Shown one piece after another: positions 52,606-61,313 of a stretch of 64,000 nucleotides of DNA. Source of the DNA: Rhizobium rhizogenes NBRC 13257. Lineage in GTDB: Bacteria > Pseudomonadota > Alphaproteobacteria > Rhizobiales > Rhizobiaceae. The stretch is from positions 1 through 64,000 of the forward strand of contig NZ_BAYX01000022.1 in NCBI RefSeq assembly GCF_000696095.1. The letters are read 5' to 3'. The notes beneath the pieces were generated by a model. The model did no database searches. It saw only the letters and a program-made list of their open reading frames with translations, and was not told where the DNA came from. The translations under genes and the position numbers were made by a program. How positions within the stretch are numbered: the stretch's first letter is position 1; the number at the start of each line of letters is the position of its first letter.

Positions 52606-53829
52606 TTATCCGTTGTAGCGCTGGAATACGAGCGTGGCATTGGTGCCGCCGAAACCGAAGGAATTGGAGAGAGCGATATCGATCTTGGCGTTGTCGATGC
52701 GCTTGCGCACGACCGGCACACCCTCGAATTCCGGGTCGAGTTCGGTGATATGGGCGCTTTCGCCGATGAAGCGCTCCTGCATCATCAGGATCGAATAGAT
52801 CGATTCCTGCACGCCGGCAGCGCCGAGCGAATGGCCCGTCAGCGACTTGGTCGACTGGATCGGCGGGATTTTGCTACCGAAAACCTCACGAATAGCGCCG
52901 ATTTCCTTGCTGTCGCCGACCGGGGTCGAGGTGCCGTGGGTGTTGATGTAGTCGACATCGCCCTTCACGGTGGCGAGCGCCTGACGCATGCAGCGCACCG
53001 CGCCCTCGCCCGATGGAGCGACCATGTCGTAGCCGTCGGAGGTGGCGCCGTAGCCGACGATTTCGGCATAGATCTTGGCGCCGCGCGCCTTGGCGTGTTC
53101 CAGTTCCTCGAGTACCAGCACGCCGGCGCCGCCGGCGATGACGAAGCCGTCACGGCTGGCGTCATAGGCGCGCGAGGCGGTTTCCGGGTGATCCTCGTTG
53201 AACTTGGAGGACATGGCGCCCATGGCGTCGAAGAGGTTCGACATGGTCCAGTCGAGATCCTCATGGCCGCCGGCGAACATCACGTCCTGCTTGCCCCACT
53301 GGATCATCTCGGCGGCGTTGCCGATGCAATGCGCCGAAGTCGAGCATGCCGACGAGATGGAATAATTGACACCGTAGATCTTGAACCAGGTGGCGAGCGT
53401 CGCCGAGGCCGTCGACGACATCGCCTTCGGCACGGCGAAGGGGCCGACGCGCTTCGGGCTGTTGTTCTTGCGGGTAATGTCGGCGGCTTCGATCAGCGTG
53501 CGCGTCGACGGGCCGCCAGAGCCCATGATGATACCGGTGCGCTCATTGGAGATATCGCTCTCTTCAAGGCCGCTATCGGCGAGCGCCTGCTTCATAGCGA
53601 CATGGTTCCAGGCACCACCCTGCGACAGGAAGCGCATGGCGCGGCGGTCCACCAGATCGGTCGTGTCGATCTTGGGCGAGCCCCAGACCTGGCACTTGAA
53701 ACCATGCTCGGCGAAATCGTTCGAAAACGAGATACCCGACTTGGCTTCGCGCAACGACGCGGTAACTTCTTGCGCATCGTTCCCAATGGATGAAACGATA
53801 CCCAGACCAGTGACAACAACCCGTCTCAT
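52606..53829 (-). CDS. fabB: 3-oxoacyl-[acyl-carrier-protein] synthase I (FabB)
   Basis: A 407-aa condensing enzyme needed for unsaturated fatty acid elongation. The active-site Cys lies in SISSACSTSAHCIGNAAE, with His residues in INTHGTSTPVGDSKE and LTGHSLGAAGVQES, the C-H-H triad of KAS I/II. The N-terminus RRVVVTGLGIVSSIGNDAQE is typical. Neighbouring fabA makes it FabB rather than FabF. It starts 52 bases after the fabA stop. Confidence 0.97.
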   Translation of the reverse strand: MRRVVVTGLGIVSSIGNDAQEVTASLREAKSGISFSNDFAEHGFKCQVWGSPKIDTTDLVDRRAMRFLSQGGAWNHVAMKQALADSGLEESDISNERTGIIMGSGGPSTRTLIEAADITRKNNSPKRVGPFAVPKAMSSTASATLATWFKIYGVNYSISSACSTSAHCIGNAAEMIQWGKQDVMFAGGHEDLDWTMSNLFDAMGAMSSKFNEDHPETASRAYDASRDGFVIAGGAGVLVLEELEHAKARGAKIYAEIVGYGATSDGYDMVAPSGEGAVRCMRQALATVKGDVDYINTHGTSTPVGDSKEIGAIREVFGSKIPPIQSTKSLTGHSLGAAGVQESIYSILMMQERFIGESAHITELDPEFEGVPVVRKRIDNAKIDIALSNSFGFGGTNATLVFQRYNG

Positions 53830-53881
53830 GTCGATGACCTTTTCTAAAACGCAGTCTTTGTGGAGGCGGCAGGGCCGCGGT

Positions 53882-54397
53882 TCAGGCAGCCTTGTCCTTT
53901 GACAGGCCGACGCGCAGGTCGCTCGCCTGATAAATAACTTCGCCGTCGGCTTTCAAGTAGCCATCGGCAGTCCCGAGAACAAGACGGCCGCGCATGACGC
54001 GCTTGAAGTCGATGCCGTATTCGAGGAGCTTCGTGTCTGGACGAACCATGCCCTTGAACTTCACTTCGCCGGTCGACAGCGCCATGCCGCGGCCAGGCTC
54101 GCCGAGCCAGCCGAGGAAGAAGCCGGTCAGCTGCCACATGCCGTCAAGGCCGAGGCAGCCCGGCATGATCGGATTGCCGGCAAAATGGCAGGGGAAGTAC
54201 CAGTCGTCGGGACGCACGTCATATTCAGCGCGAATGTAACCCTTGTCGAAAGCACCACCGGTTTCGGAAATATCTGTAATGCGATGGACCATCAGCATCG
54301 GTGGTAGGGGAAGCTGCGCATTGCCCGGGCCGAACAATTCGCCGCGGCCGCAGGACAGGATTTCCTCATAGTTGAAGCTGGATTGTCTCGTCGTCAT
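53882..54397 (-). CDS. fabA: 3-hydroxydecanoyl-[acyl-carrier-protein] dehydratase/isomerase FabA
   Basis: A 171-aa enzyme that introduces the cis double bond in unsaturated fatty acid synthesis. It has a hot-dog fold with the catalytic His in WYFPCHFAGNPIMPGC and Asp in LGLDGMWQLTGFFLG. NYEEILSCGRGELFGPGNAQ is the family start. ATG at 54395-54397 gives the standard length, with GGGGGAACGG upstream. First gene of fabA-fabB-fabI, divergent from irr across 295 bases. Confidence 0.97.
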   Translation of the reverse strand: MTTRQSSFNYEEILSCGRGELFGPGNAQLPLPPMLMVHRITDISETGGAFDKGYIRAEYDVRPDDWYFPCHFAGNPIMPGCLGLDGMWQLTGFFLGWLGEPGRGMALSTGEVKFKGMVRPDTKLLEYGIDFKRVMRGRLVLGTADGYLKADGEVIYQASDLRVGLSKDKAA

Positions 54398-54487
54398 AAA
54401 AATTCCGTTCCCCCGCATGGATGCCGTGGATGTGAAGCTTTAGTGCAAGATCGAGGGAAAATGAAGCGTAAGCATGACACGCTCATT

Positions 54488-54583
54488 TTGCCGCCCGATG
54501 GCCGCACTTCGCTATATGTGGTCGTCGCATACAGGAACGCTAGGGCTGCTGCCAGTGGCAAATGCGGCAAGAGCCCTATTTTT
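54488..54583 (+). promoter_or_regulatory. Promoter and terminator-like hairpin in the fabA-irr gap
   Basis: TTGCCG (54488-54493), an 18-nt spacer and CTATAT (54512-54517, the exact rhizobial -10) point towards irr. About 25 bases later AGGGCT (54542-54547) pairs with AGCCCT (54572-54577), followed by ATTTTT. A second possible promoter, TTGACA at 54591-54596, lies after the hairpin. This could be an irr leader control or a very short RNA. Confidence 0.4.
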
Positions 54584-54692
54584 CCGGCTATTGACAGCCT
54601 TCCCACCCCATCGAAACTATTGAAAGCAATCCGTGCAAAAGTTATATGGCTTAATCAAGAATTACAGAGATCAGGAATCCGGAGTTCCCTGA

Positions 54693-55112
54693 ATGGCGGA
54701 AGAAGCCGAAATCGCGATCGAAACCAGGCTGCGCAATGCCGGCCTGAGGCCGACCCGACAGCGCATTGCGCTCGGCGATCTGCTTTTTGCCAAGGGTGAC
54801 CGCCACCTGACCGTCGAGGAGCTTCACGAGGAAGCCGTCACCGCCGGCGTTCCGGTCTCGCTTGCCACCGTCTACAACACGCTCCATCAGTTCACCGAGG
54901 CCGGCCTGATCCGCGTGCTGGCCGTCGAAAGCGCCAAGACATATTTCGACACCAACGTTTCCGACCACCACCACTTCTTCGTCGAAGGACATAATGAAGT
55001 GCTGGATATTCCGATCAGCAATCTGACGATCGCCAATCTGCCGGAGCCGCCTGTGGGCATGGAAATCGCTCATGTCGACGTCGTCATCCGCCTGCGCCGC
55101 AAGCAGCGGTAA
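54693..55112 (+). CDS. irr: Iron response regulator Irr (Fur family)
   Basis: A 139-aa Fur-superfamily regulator that controls iron and haem genes in Rhizobiales and responds to haem. The winged helix has LRNAGLRPTRQRIALGDLLF and VSLATVYNTLHQFTEAGLIR. The His cluster is SDHHHFFVEGHNEVLDIP, the HHH motif of Irr. The N-terminal GCPWHDV haem motif of Bradyrhizobium Irr is absent, as in other Rhizobium Irr proteins. Linkage with fabA-fabB-fabI is typical of this clade. Confidence 0.96.
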   Translation: MAEEAEIAIETRLRNAGLRPTRQRIALGDLLFAKGDRHLTVEELHEEAVTAGVPVSLATVYNTLHQFTEAGLIRVLAVESAKTYFDTNVSDHHHFFVEGHNEVLDIPISNLTIANLPEPPVGMEIAHVDVVIRLRRKQR

Positions 55113-55126
55113 GCCGCAAGCTTAGT

Positions 55127-55762
55127 TCACATCACATCGTCGGGATGCCGGCCGGGCCTATGATGATAGGTCGGGAAGGTCCAGCCGAACCAGAGCGCAC
55201 CGCCGCGCACGGCGAAGGCGGCGGCAACGCCGAGCCCTGCCGAGGCATAGAGCGGCATCATCGTCGCGTTGGCGGCAGTGAAGACGCCAGCGCCGATGAG
55301 GGCGGCGGTCACATAGATTTCCGGCCGCAGCAGCACCGAGGGCTCGTTTGCGAGCAGATCGCGCAGGATGCCGCCGAAGGTCGCCGTCAGAGCGCCGGTG
55401 ACGATGGCAACCGTCGGCGAGCCCGTCGCCGCCATGCCCTTGGCAGCCCCCATGACGCAATAGGCCGACAGGCCGATGGCATCGAGCCAGATCAGCAGCC
55501 GATAGCGTGATTCGAACAGATGAGCGGTGAAGAAGACCAAAACGCCGACCAAGGCGCAGATAATGACATAGGTCGGGTTCAGCACCCAGAAGACCGGTAC
55601 ACGACCAAGAATGATATCCCTCAGCGTGCCGCCGCCGGTGCCGGTGACCGCGGCAAAAAACAGGAAGCCGATCAGATCGAGCTGCTTGCGCGAGGCCGCC
55701 AGCGCGCCGGTCGCGGCGAAAAGCGCGACGCCGGCATAGTCGAGAAACGAAAGAAGCGACAT
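55127..55762 (-). CDS. UPF0126/TRIC-like membrane protein (YicG family)
   Basis: A 211-aa inner-membrane protein with about seven helices in two repeats. Each repeat has the Gly-rich TRIC signature: AAVTGTGGGTLRDIILGRVP and ALTATFGGILRDLLANEPSV. Prokaryotic TRIC homologues form K+-permeable trimers. The function here is inferred from the family. ATG at 55760-55762 has GGAGTTCCC upstream; the frame to 55963 overlaps the opposite gene's leader. It converges with irr across 14 bases. Confidence 0.9.
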   Translation of the reverse strand: MSLLSFLDYAGVALFAATGALAASRKQLDLIGFLFFAAVTGTGGGTLRDIILGRVPVFWVLNPTYVIICALVGVLVFFTAHLFESRYRLLIWLDAIGLSAYCVMGAAKGMAATGSPTVAIVTGALTATFGGILRDLLANEPSVLLRPEIYVTAALIGAGVFTAANATMMPLYASAGLGVAAAFAVRGGALWFGWTFPTYHHRPGRHPDDVM

Positions 55763-55904
55763 CGGGAACTCCAACAGAATGCCGGCGGCGATTTTGATGG
55801 AGTGAATCACGGTGGCAAGGGCCGCGCAAGCAGGCAGGTGTAAAGATGCCGAAGCGGACGCGACAACCCCCGCGGTCGCTTCGTGCTTTGGAGAGGAAAC
55901 CCCG

Positions 55905-56381
55905 TTGAAATCCCTGCTGATCGTGATCCTCAATCTCGTCGCGTTCGTCATCCTGCCCGTCACGGCGCAAGCGCAGCAATCGCTGCTGCAGGATCCGGTG
56001 GCCTATGAGAGGGATCACTTCACCAAGCGCTGCGAGGGCCAGGCAAGCTTCGGCGACGGCTTTGCCACCGAGCGGGACTTCAACAACGACAAGCTTATGG
56101 ACATCGTCGTCAACGAAGGCGAGATCAGCTGCAAGGGCGAAAAAGGCCCCGACTGCACCGACGAGGGCTGCCCCTATAATTTCTACGTCCATGTCGTCGA
56201 GGGCGGCTACATCCTCGTCGCGACGGCGCGAATCTACGGCTATGATTTCATCCAGCGCTTCGGCAACATGGTGCTGGTCATGAAAATGCATCCGCGCTTC
56301 TGCGACCGCACCGACGGTGACCCTTGCGAGATCACCGTCCGCGTTCGCGGCGTCAAATTCGTCACTATCTCGAAAAAGTAG
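55905..56381 (+). CDS. Exported hypothetical protein with conserved Cys residues
   Basis: A 158-aa protein. TTG at 55905 is the probable start, with GGAGAGGAAACC upstream and a signal peptide right after it (LLIVILNLVAFVILPVTAQA). The mature part is acidic. It has several Cys (RCEGQASFG, ISCKGEKGPDCTDEGC, HPRFCDRTDGDPCE) that could form disulfides in the periplasm. No known domain was recognised. It is divergent from the TRIC-like gene and not clearly in an operon. Confidence 0.75.
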   Translation: MKSLLIVILNLVAFVILPVTAQAQQSLLQDPVAYERDHFTKRCEGQASFGDGFATERDFNNDKLMDIVVNEGEISCKGEKGPDCTDEGCPYNFYVHVVEGGYILVATARIYGYDFIQRFGNMVLVMKMHPRFCDRTDGDPCEITVRVRGVKFVTISKK

Positions 56382-56422
56382 AGCCTACGGCGTTGACGCA
56401 TAGTTACGGTCAAAACGCGTAG

Positions 56423-57214
56423 TTACGGTCCGGGATAAAACGCCGAGGTGCGGCCGACGGCATAATAGCCGACGAGGCCGATCCACTCGCGCACGCCGGT
56501 CGACAGCAACTGCGCGTTCAGCGACGGCTGGGTGAAATCGAGGCCGAGCGTTTCCTTGCCGGTGCTGCGATAATCCACGGGCCAGGGCACGACATCGATG
56601 CCCTGCTTGCGGAAAATGCCCATGGAGCGCGGCATGTGGAAGCCGGAGGTGATCAGCAGGCAGCCGGACAGCCCGTTCTGCGCCAGCAGCTCCTTGGTAT
56701 TGACGGCGTTCTCGAAGGTGGTGCGCGAGGTCTTGTCCTCGACGAGGCGATCCTTGCCGATGCCGAGCGCCGTGAAGAAACGCTCGGAGATGACGGCATC
56801 GCCCTCGTAATCACCGCCGATCGAGCCATCGCCGCCGGACACGACGATGCGCGCCTGCGGATATTTCTGCGCCAGCCGCAGGGCCTCGATCAGGCGATCA
56901 CCGCCCGAATCGAGCTCATAGCCGCCGCGCACCGTCGTCACCTGGTTCTGCGTGGCGCCACCGAGCACGATCATGCATTTCAGATCCGCCGGATCGGCCG
57001 CGACACGCGGAAAACGCTCCTCCAGCCCCTGGACGACATAGGCGCCCGCGTTCGTATAAAGCGCCACAAACAGGATCAGGATCGACAGCAATGACGAGGC
57101 AAGCGCGATCCCGCGCCGGCGGACGAGGACGCTGATGAAGGCCAGCACGCCGAACAAAAAGGCCAGGGATAGCGGCTGACCGAAAATCCAGACAAGTTTG
57201 GAAAAAACGAACAA
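56423..57214 (-). CDS. YdcF/SanA-like membrane protein (DUF218)
   Basis: A protein of about 263 aa with two N-terminal membrane helices (LAFLFGVLAFISVLV and ASSLLSILILFVALY). A DUF218 domain follows: CMIVLGGATQNQVTT, ARIVVSGGDGSIGGDYEGDA, and LLITSGFHMPRSMGIFRKQG. The family includes ElyC and SanA of envelope biogenesis. TTG at 57212-57214 with GCGAGGATACAT upstream is the best start. An ATG 14 codons earlier (57256) is possible. Confidence 0.88.
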   Translation of the reverse strand: MFVFSKLVWIFGQPLSLAFLFGVLAFISVLVRRRGIALASSLLSILILFVALYTNAGAYVVQGLEERFPRVAADPADLKCMIVLGGATQNQVTTVRGGYELDSGGDRLIEALRLAQKYPQARIVVSGGDGSIGGDYEGDAVISERFFTALGIGKDRLVEDKTSRTTFENAVNTKELLAQNGLSGCLLITSGFHMPRSMGIFRKQGIDVVPWPVDYRSTGKETLGLDFTQPSLNAQLLSTGVREWIGLVGYYAVGRTSAFYPGP

Positions 57215-57470
57215 AATGTATCCTCGCGCTTTTCGAGCCGAAGCTCCAATGGGCATTGGCGGAAAACGATTCGTCTTTTCCTAGCAGATTTTTGTGCACT
57301 GCAATGTGGCTATTTCGATCTTGGTGGCGCTCTTGCATCGCGAGCGTTTTTTCGTCATAGAAACATCGTTGCTTCAGATCGAAGCTCCGTAAGCGTTTAC
57401 GTCAATCAACGCGCAACCCGTCAATCGGCGCTGCGCAATTGCTCTGATTGGCATCTTACGGAGATCCACC

Positions 57471-57707
57471 ATGCCAAACGGCAAACTCCCCAAACATTAC
57501 AGCGCGGTCGTCATGCCGCTTATCCTGTCGCTGCTGATGACCTCGGTCGTCTCGGCGATCAGCATTCTGCGGTCGCAGGGCGTGACGGCTGAGGCATTCG
57601 CCCTGTGGCCATCCACCTGGGGGATTTCATGGGCAATCGCCTTCCCGGTGCTGCTGCTGTTGCTGCCTGTCGTTCGCCGCGTGACCGCCGCGATCGTCGA
57701 ATCGTAA
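57471..57707 (+). CDS. DUF2798 family small membrane protein, 78 aa
   Basis: A 78-aa protein with two membrane helices (VVMPLILSLLMTSVVSAISI and WGISWAIAFPVLLLLLPVVR), joined by a short loop, ending VTAAIVES. This is the two-helix DUF2798 arrangement. Function unknown. ACGGAGATCCACC precedes the ATG. The 214-base gap upstream (57257-57470) is AT-richer and contains no other recognisable feature. Confidence 0.88.
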   Translation: MPNGKLPKHYSAVVMPLILSLLMTSVVSAISILRSQGVTAEAFALWPSTWGISWAIAFPVLLLLLPVVRRVTAAIVES

Positions 57708-57770
57708 TCCGGCTTGGCCGATGGACCGCAAAGGCGCTCCGTCGGCCGAAGACGCAAATGGCCGGCATAT

Positions 57771-58493
57771 CTATTTCGATCTCTTCACCATCGACGCCGT
57801 CACCATCAGGCGCTGATTGAACCGGCGCTGCAGCGGTCGCGGGATGAAAAGCGTGGCGAATGCAAGGGCAAGCGCGACCATCGACACCAGCCAAAGCGCA
57901 TGCGAGCCAAAGGCGCTGGCCAGAAGCGCGCCGAGGATGGCGCCGATAATCATGCCGCTCCAGGGCACGATCTGCACCGTCCAGGCGAAATCGCGGTCGC
58001 CGAGGATAAAGCGGCCGATCCCGCGCCCGAAGCGGGACAGCGCGCCGGTAACATAGGTGAGCCCGATCGGCAGGCCCTCGATGTGCTCGACGGTGGCATT
58101 GACCATGCCCATGGCCAGCACGACCAGATAGAACTGCACGAGGATCAGCGACGGCACCTCGAAACCGGCTGCCAGCGCCAGCAGGATGCTGACGCAGGCC
58201 AACACGACAAAGGCCCGCCGATCGGCGGCATGGGCAACGACGATCCCCAGCGCGTTGCCGCCGATAAAGGTGACGATCGCCGCAAACAGCACTGCGGCAT
58301 GGCCGAAATCCCCCGTCCCAAGCGCAATCGCCGCCCGCGTCGTATTGCCGGTCATGAAGGACACGAAGTTCCCAGTCAGCATGAGCCCCACCGCATCGGT
58401 CATCCCGGCAATAAAGGAGATCGAGGCAACGAGCAGAAACCCCGTCACCGTACGACGGGTCTTGATGAGGCGACGGCGACGCTGTCTGGTCAT
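57771..58493 (-). CDS. DUF1275 (YoaK-like) membrane protein
   Basis: A 240-aa inner-membrane protein with about six helices. The family start is seen in ASISFIAGMTDAVGLMLTGN followed by FVSFMTGNTTR. PIGLTYVTGALSRFGRGIGR is the second conserved block. Basic ends (MTRQRRRRLIKTRR, SMVKRSK) flank it. Transport is likely but the substrate is unknown. It converges with the DUF2798 gene. Confidence 0.9.
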   Translation of the reverse strand: MTRQRRRRLIKTRRTVTGFLLVASISFIAGMTDAVGLMLTGNFVSFMTGNTTRAAIALGTGDFGHAAVLFAAIVTFIGGNALGIVVAHAADRRAFVVLACVSILLALAAGFEVPSLILVQFYLVVLAMGMVNATVEHIEGLPIGLTYVTGALSRFGRGIGRFILGDRDFAWTVQIVPWSGMIIGAILGALLASAFGSHALWLVSMVALALAFATLFIPRPLQRRFNQRLMVTASMVKRSK

Positions 58494-58601
58494 GGTCGAA
58501 TCGGATGGGTTGATGGGACGGTGGAGGCTAGCATGAAGTGGGTGGGATGCGGAGGGGTTGATCGAGGTGAGTGTGCGGGTGGTGGTGAATTGGATACGAA
58601 G

Positions 58602-58840
58602 CTACAGCCTCTTCTTCGCGAAAGCCCGCCCTGAGCCGGATTTCAGATATTTTTCGAATGCGAGCGCCTGCGCCTCATCGGAAAAAGCGATGTAGGTCTT
58701 GAGGGAGCAAGGAGCGTATTTTGAGGTATGCGGGACCTCCTTGGAATTATGCTTTGCCAAGCGAGCTTTCAGTCGCCCGTCACCCAGACGTAGTGATGGT
58801 CAGGAGCCTCAATGCTCGTGAGGATGTAGACATACTTCAC
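58602..58840 (-). pseudogene. Frameshifted GIY-YIG nuclease-like gene
   Basis: Two adjoining frames together give one GIY-YIG family protein. The first, from GTG at 58838-58840, reads KYVYILTSIEAPDHHYVWVT then GD and hits a TGA. One base off, the frame continues LKARLAKHNSKEVPHTSKYA ... LKTYIAFSDEAQALAFEKYL ... GSGRAFAKKRL to a TAG at 58602-58604. One missing C after the Asp codon (at about 58771) restores a full domain of about 79 aa. Either the gene is inactivated or the base is an assembly error. No good ribosome binding site precedes it. Confidence 0.75.
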
Positions 58841-59066
58841 GCAGAGGCATGATAGTGCGTCCGAGCAAGTACGCAACCATAGCGATACATTATTGCTTCT
58901 GACAGTAATAGCAATCTTCGAAAGGATGAGAGAAGAGTTTGCATCGAGTGGAGAAAACCCCGCTTACGTTGCTTCGCAACTTCAGCGCGGCAGCCTTCGC
59001 TACCTTCTCGCCTTCAGCCCATCAAACCCTCCGGGCTTGCCGAGCCGAAGCTCGCAGAGCGAAGGT
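58841..59066. other. Region between the GIY-YIG remnant and tRNA-Ala, no gene seen
   Basis: 226 bases without a supported gene. It contains a small GTTGC / GCAAC hairpin at about 58969-58981 and, next to the tRNA 3' end, short GAAGC/GAAGG-rich motifs. No attachment-site duplication of the tRNA end was recognised. Confidence 0.3.
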
Positions 59067-59142
<76 letters not shown>

Positions 59143-59249
59143 ATCAAGATGGTGCCGGTTGAACCGGCCCTGGGTCCCTTCGAAGCGTTTCGCCCGTCGG
59201 GGTGGCGGCTTATTACTTCTGGTTTTTACAGATAGCAAGCCGAAATTTT

Positions 59250-59283
59250 CGGCCCGGAAAACTTTTCTTGCTTTACCGGGCCG
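59250..59283 (-). terminator. Hairpin after the TIGR02300-type gene
   Basis: CGGCCCGG (59250-59257) pairs with CCGGGCCG (59276-59283) around 18 nt, 13 bases past the minus-strand stop. There is no strong T run. Confidence 0.45.
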
Positions 59284-59295
59284 ACTGTCCGCAAA

Positions 59296-59676
59296 TCAAA
59301 CGTCGTCGTCGTCGCCGGTCACGCCGATGATGTCGCTCATGTCGTCATCATCTTCGTCTTCGTCGGCTTCGAGGAAGGTGTCGTCGTCATCGTCGCCGAT
59401 TTCGACATCGTCATCGCCGATATCCGGGATCTCGTCGCCGGCAACCGCCTCATCGGCGTCCTCCAGCGAGACCAGCTCGACCTCGGTGTTTTCGGTATCG
59501 ACTTCAGCCACTTCCTCTTCTTCCGGAACTTCCTTGGCAGCGGAGGTTTCCTCGAAGTAGGACAGGGGCCAGGACTTGCCGGTATAGGGCGAGACGACCG
59601 GGTCCCGGTTCAGGTCATAGAATTTCTTGCCGTTGTCCGGATCGGTACGTTTTGTTCCAAGTTCCGCTTTCGCCAC
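59296..59676 (-). CDS. TIGR02300-type acidic protein
   Basis: A 126-aa protein. The N-terminal part AKAELGTKRTDPDNGKKFYD followed by LNRDPVVSPYTGKSWP matches the TIGR02300 family of alphaproteobacteria, except that the Cys residues common in that motif are replaced (TDPDNG). The last 70 residues are almost wholly Asp/Glu-rich. GTG at 59674-59676 is the likely start, with ATGAGG upstream; the frame open to 59715 is less like the family. Function unknown. Confidence 0.82.
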   Translation of the reverse strand: MAKAELGTKRTDPDNGKKFYDLNRDPVVSPYTGKSWPLSYFEETSAAKEVPEEEEVAEVDTENTEVELVSLEDADEAVAGDEIPDIGDDDVEIGDDDDDTFLEADEDEDDDDMSDIIGVTGDDDDV

Positions 59677-59948
59677 TGTCAAAGCCTCATGAATGGCCGA
59701 ATCAATATTCGGCAAGCCGGGAAAGCCGGCCTTTTAAGGGAAATTATCAGCCGGTCCCCTTAATCGTTACCGCAGGCCCTGTCAAAGCCAAACTTTATAT
59801 ACAGCAAGAAGGGTTTTCCCCGCATACCGGGATGACCCGGCAACATCTCTGTGATATCGAGCCCGCGTGAACCGCAGGGCAGCTGGCGCAACCGGACCGA
59901 AGTCAGCGATAATGCGGCATAGATAACGGCATTGCAAAGGAATTGCCC

Positions 59949-61313
59949 ATGCCGCACGACACTCATTCGCGGCCCGCGACAGCGCGCCGTTCGACCAATC
60001 TTTCCGGCACCATCCGCGTTCCTGGCGACAAATCCATTTCGCACCGCGCCTTCATGTTCGGCGGCCTCGCCTCCGGCGAAACCCGTATCACCGGCCTGCT
60101 CGAGGGCGAGGATGTGCTCAACACCGGCAAGGCCATGCGGGCCATGGGCGCCAAGATCGAGAAGGCCGGCGACGAATGGATCATCAAGGGCGTCGGCAAC
60201 GGCGCACTGCTGGCCCCTGAGGCTCCCCTCGACTTCGGCAATGCCGGCACCGGCAGCCGCCTGACCATGGGTCTTGTCGGCGTCTATCATTTCGAATCCA
60301 CCTTCATCGGCGATGCCTCGCTCTCCAAACGGCCAATGGGCCGCATCCTCGATCCGCTCCGGCAGATGGGCGTGCAGGTCAAATCGAGCGAGGGCGACCG
60401 GCTGCCGGTGACGCTGCATGGACCCGAGACCGCCAATCCGATCACCTACCGCGTGCCGATGGCCTCGGCGCAGGTGAAATCCGCCGTGCTGCTCGCCGGC
60501 CTCAATGCGCCGGGGATCACCTCCGTCATCGAGCCGGTCATGACCCGCGACCATACGGAAAAGATGCTGGCCGGCTTCGGCGCCGAACTTTCGGTTGAGA
60601 CCGATCGCGACGGCGTTCGCATCATCCGCCTTCAGGGCCAGGGCAAGCTTTTCGGCCAGACCATCGACGTTCCAGGCGACCCCTCCTCGAATGCCTTTCC
60701 GCTGGTCGCAGCATTGATCGTTGCCGGCTCCGACATCACCATCCGCAACGTGCTGATGAACCCGACCCGCACCGGCCTGATCCTGACGCTGCAGGAGATG
60801 GGCGCCGATATCGAGATCCTCGACAAGCGCCTTGCCGGCGGCGAGGATGTCGCGGATCTGCGCGTGCGGTCCTCGGCGCTCAAGGGCGTCACGGTGCCGG
60901 CCGAGCGGGCGCCGTCGATGATCGACGAATATCCGGTCCTCGCCGTTGCCGCCGCCTTTGCCGAGGGCACGACGGTCATGCTGGGTCTGGAAGAACTGCG
61001 GGTCAAGGAATCCGATCGTCTCTCGGCGGTTGCCGAAGGGCTGACGCTCAACGGCGTCGATTGCACCGAAGGCGAGGCTTCGCTAACTGTGCGGGGCCGG
61101 CCGGATGGGAAAGGTCTCGGCAATGCCGGCGGCGAGGTCAAGACCCATCTCGACCACCGCATCGCGATGAGTTTCCTCGTGATGGGGCTCGCCTCGGAAC
61201 ATCCGGTCAAGGTCGACGACAGCGCGATGATCGCCACCAGCTTTCCGGAGTTTTTCGATCTGATGGCGGAACTTGGCGCCGATATGGACGTGGAAGGAAG
61301 CATATCTCCGTGA
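59949..61313 (+). CDS. aroA: 3-phosphoshikimate 1-carboxyvinyltransferase (EPSP synthase), class II, CP4-like
   Basis: Sixth step of the shikimate pathway: shikimate-3-phosphate plus PEP gives EPSP. The 454-aa protein aligns by eye along its whole length with the Agrobacterium CP4 enzyme: SRPATARRSTNLSGTIRVPG, GDKSISHRAFMFGGLASGET, MGADIEILDKRLAGGEDVAD and RAPSMIDEYPVLAVAAAFAE. The key loop reads DFGNAGTGSRLTMGL, with Gly100 where CP4 has Ala100. ATG at 59949 has AAAGGAATTG upstream; TTG at 59943 is an alternative. It overlaps cmk by 4 bases. Confidence 0.98.
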   Translation: MPHDTHSRPATARRSTNLSGTIRVPGDKSISHRAFMFGGLASGETRITGLLEGEDVLNTGKAMRAMGAKIEKAGDEWIIKGVGNGALLAPEAPLDFGNAGTGSRLTMGLVGVYHFESTFIGDASLSKRPMGRILDPLRQMGVQVKSSEGDRLPVTLHGPETANPITYRVPMASAQVKSAVLLAGLNAPGITSVIEPVMTRDHTEKMLAGFGAELSVETDRDGVRIIRLQGQGKLFGQTIDVPGDPSSNAFPLVAALIVAGSDITIRNVLMNPTRTGLILTLQEMGADIEILDKRLAGGEDVADLRVRSSALKGVTVPAERAPSMIDEYPVLAVAAAFAEGTTVMLGLEELRVKESDRLSAVAEGLTLNGVDCTEGEASLTVRGRPDGKGLGNAGGEVKTHLDHRIAMSFLVMGLASEHPVKVDDSAMIATSFPEFFDLMAELGADMDVEGSISP

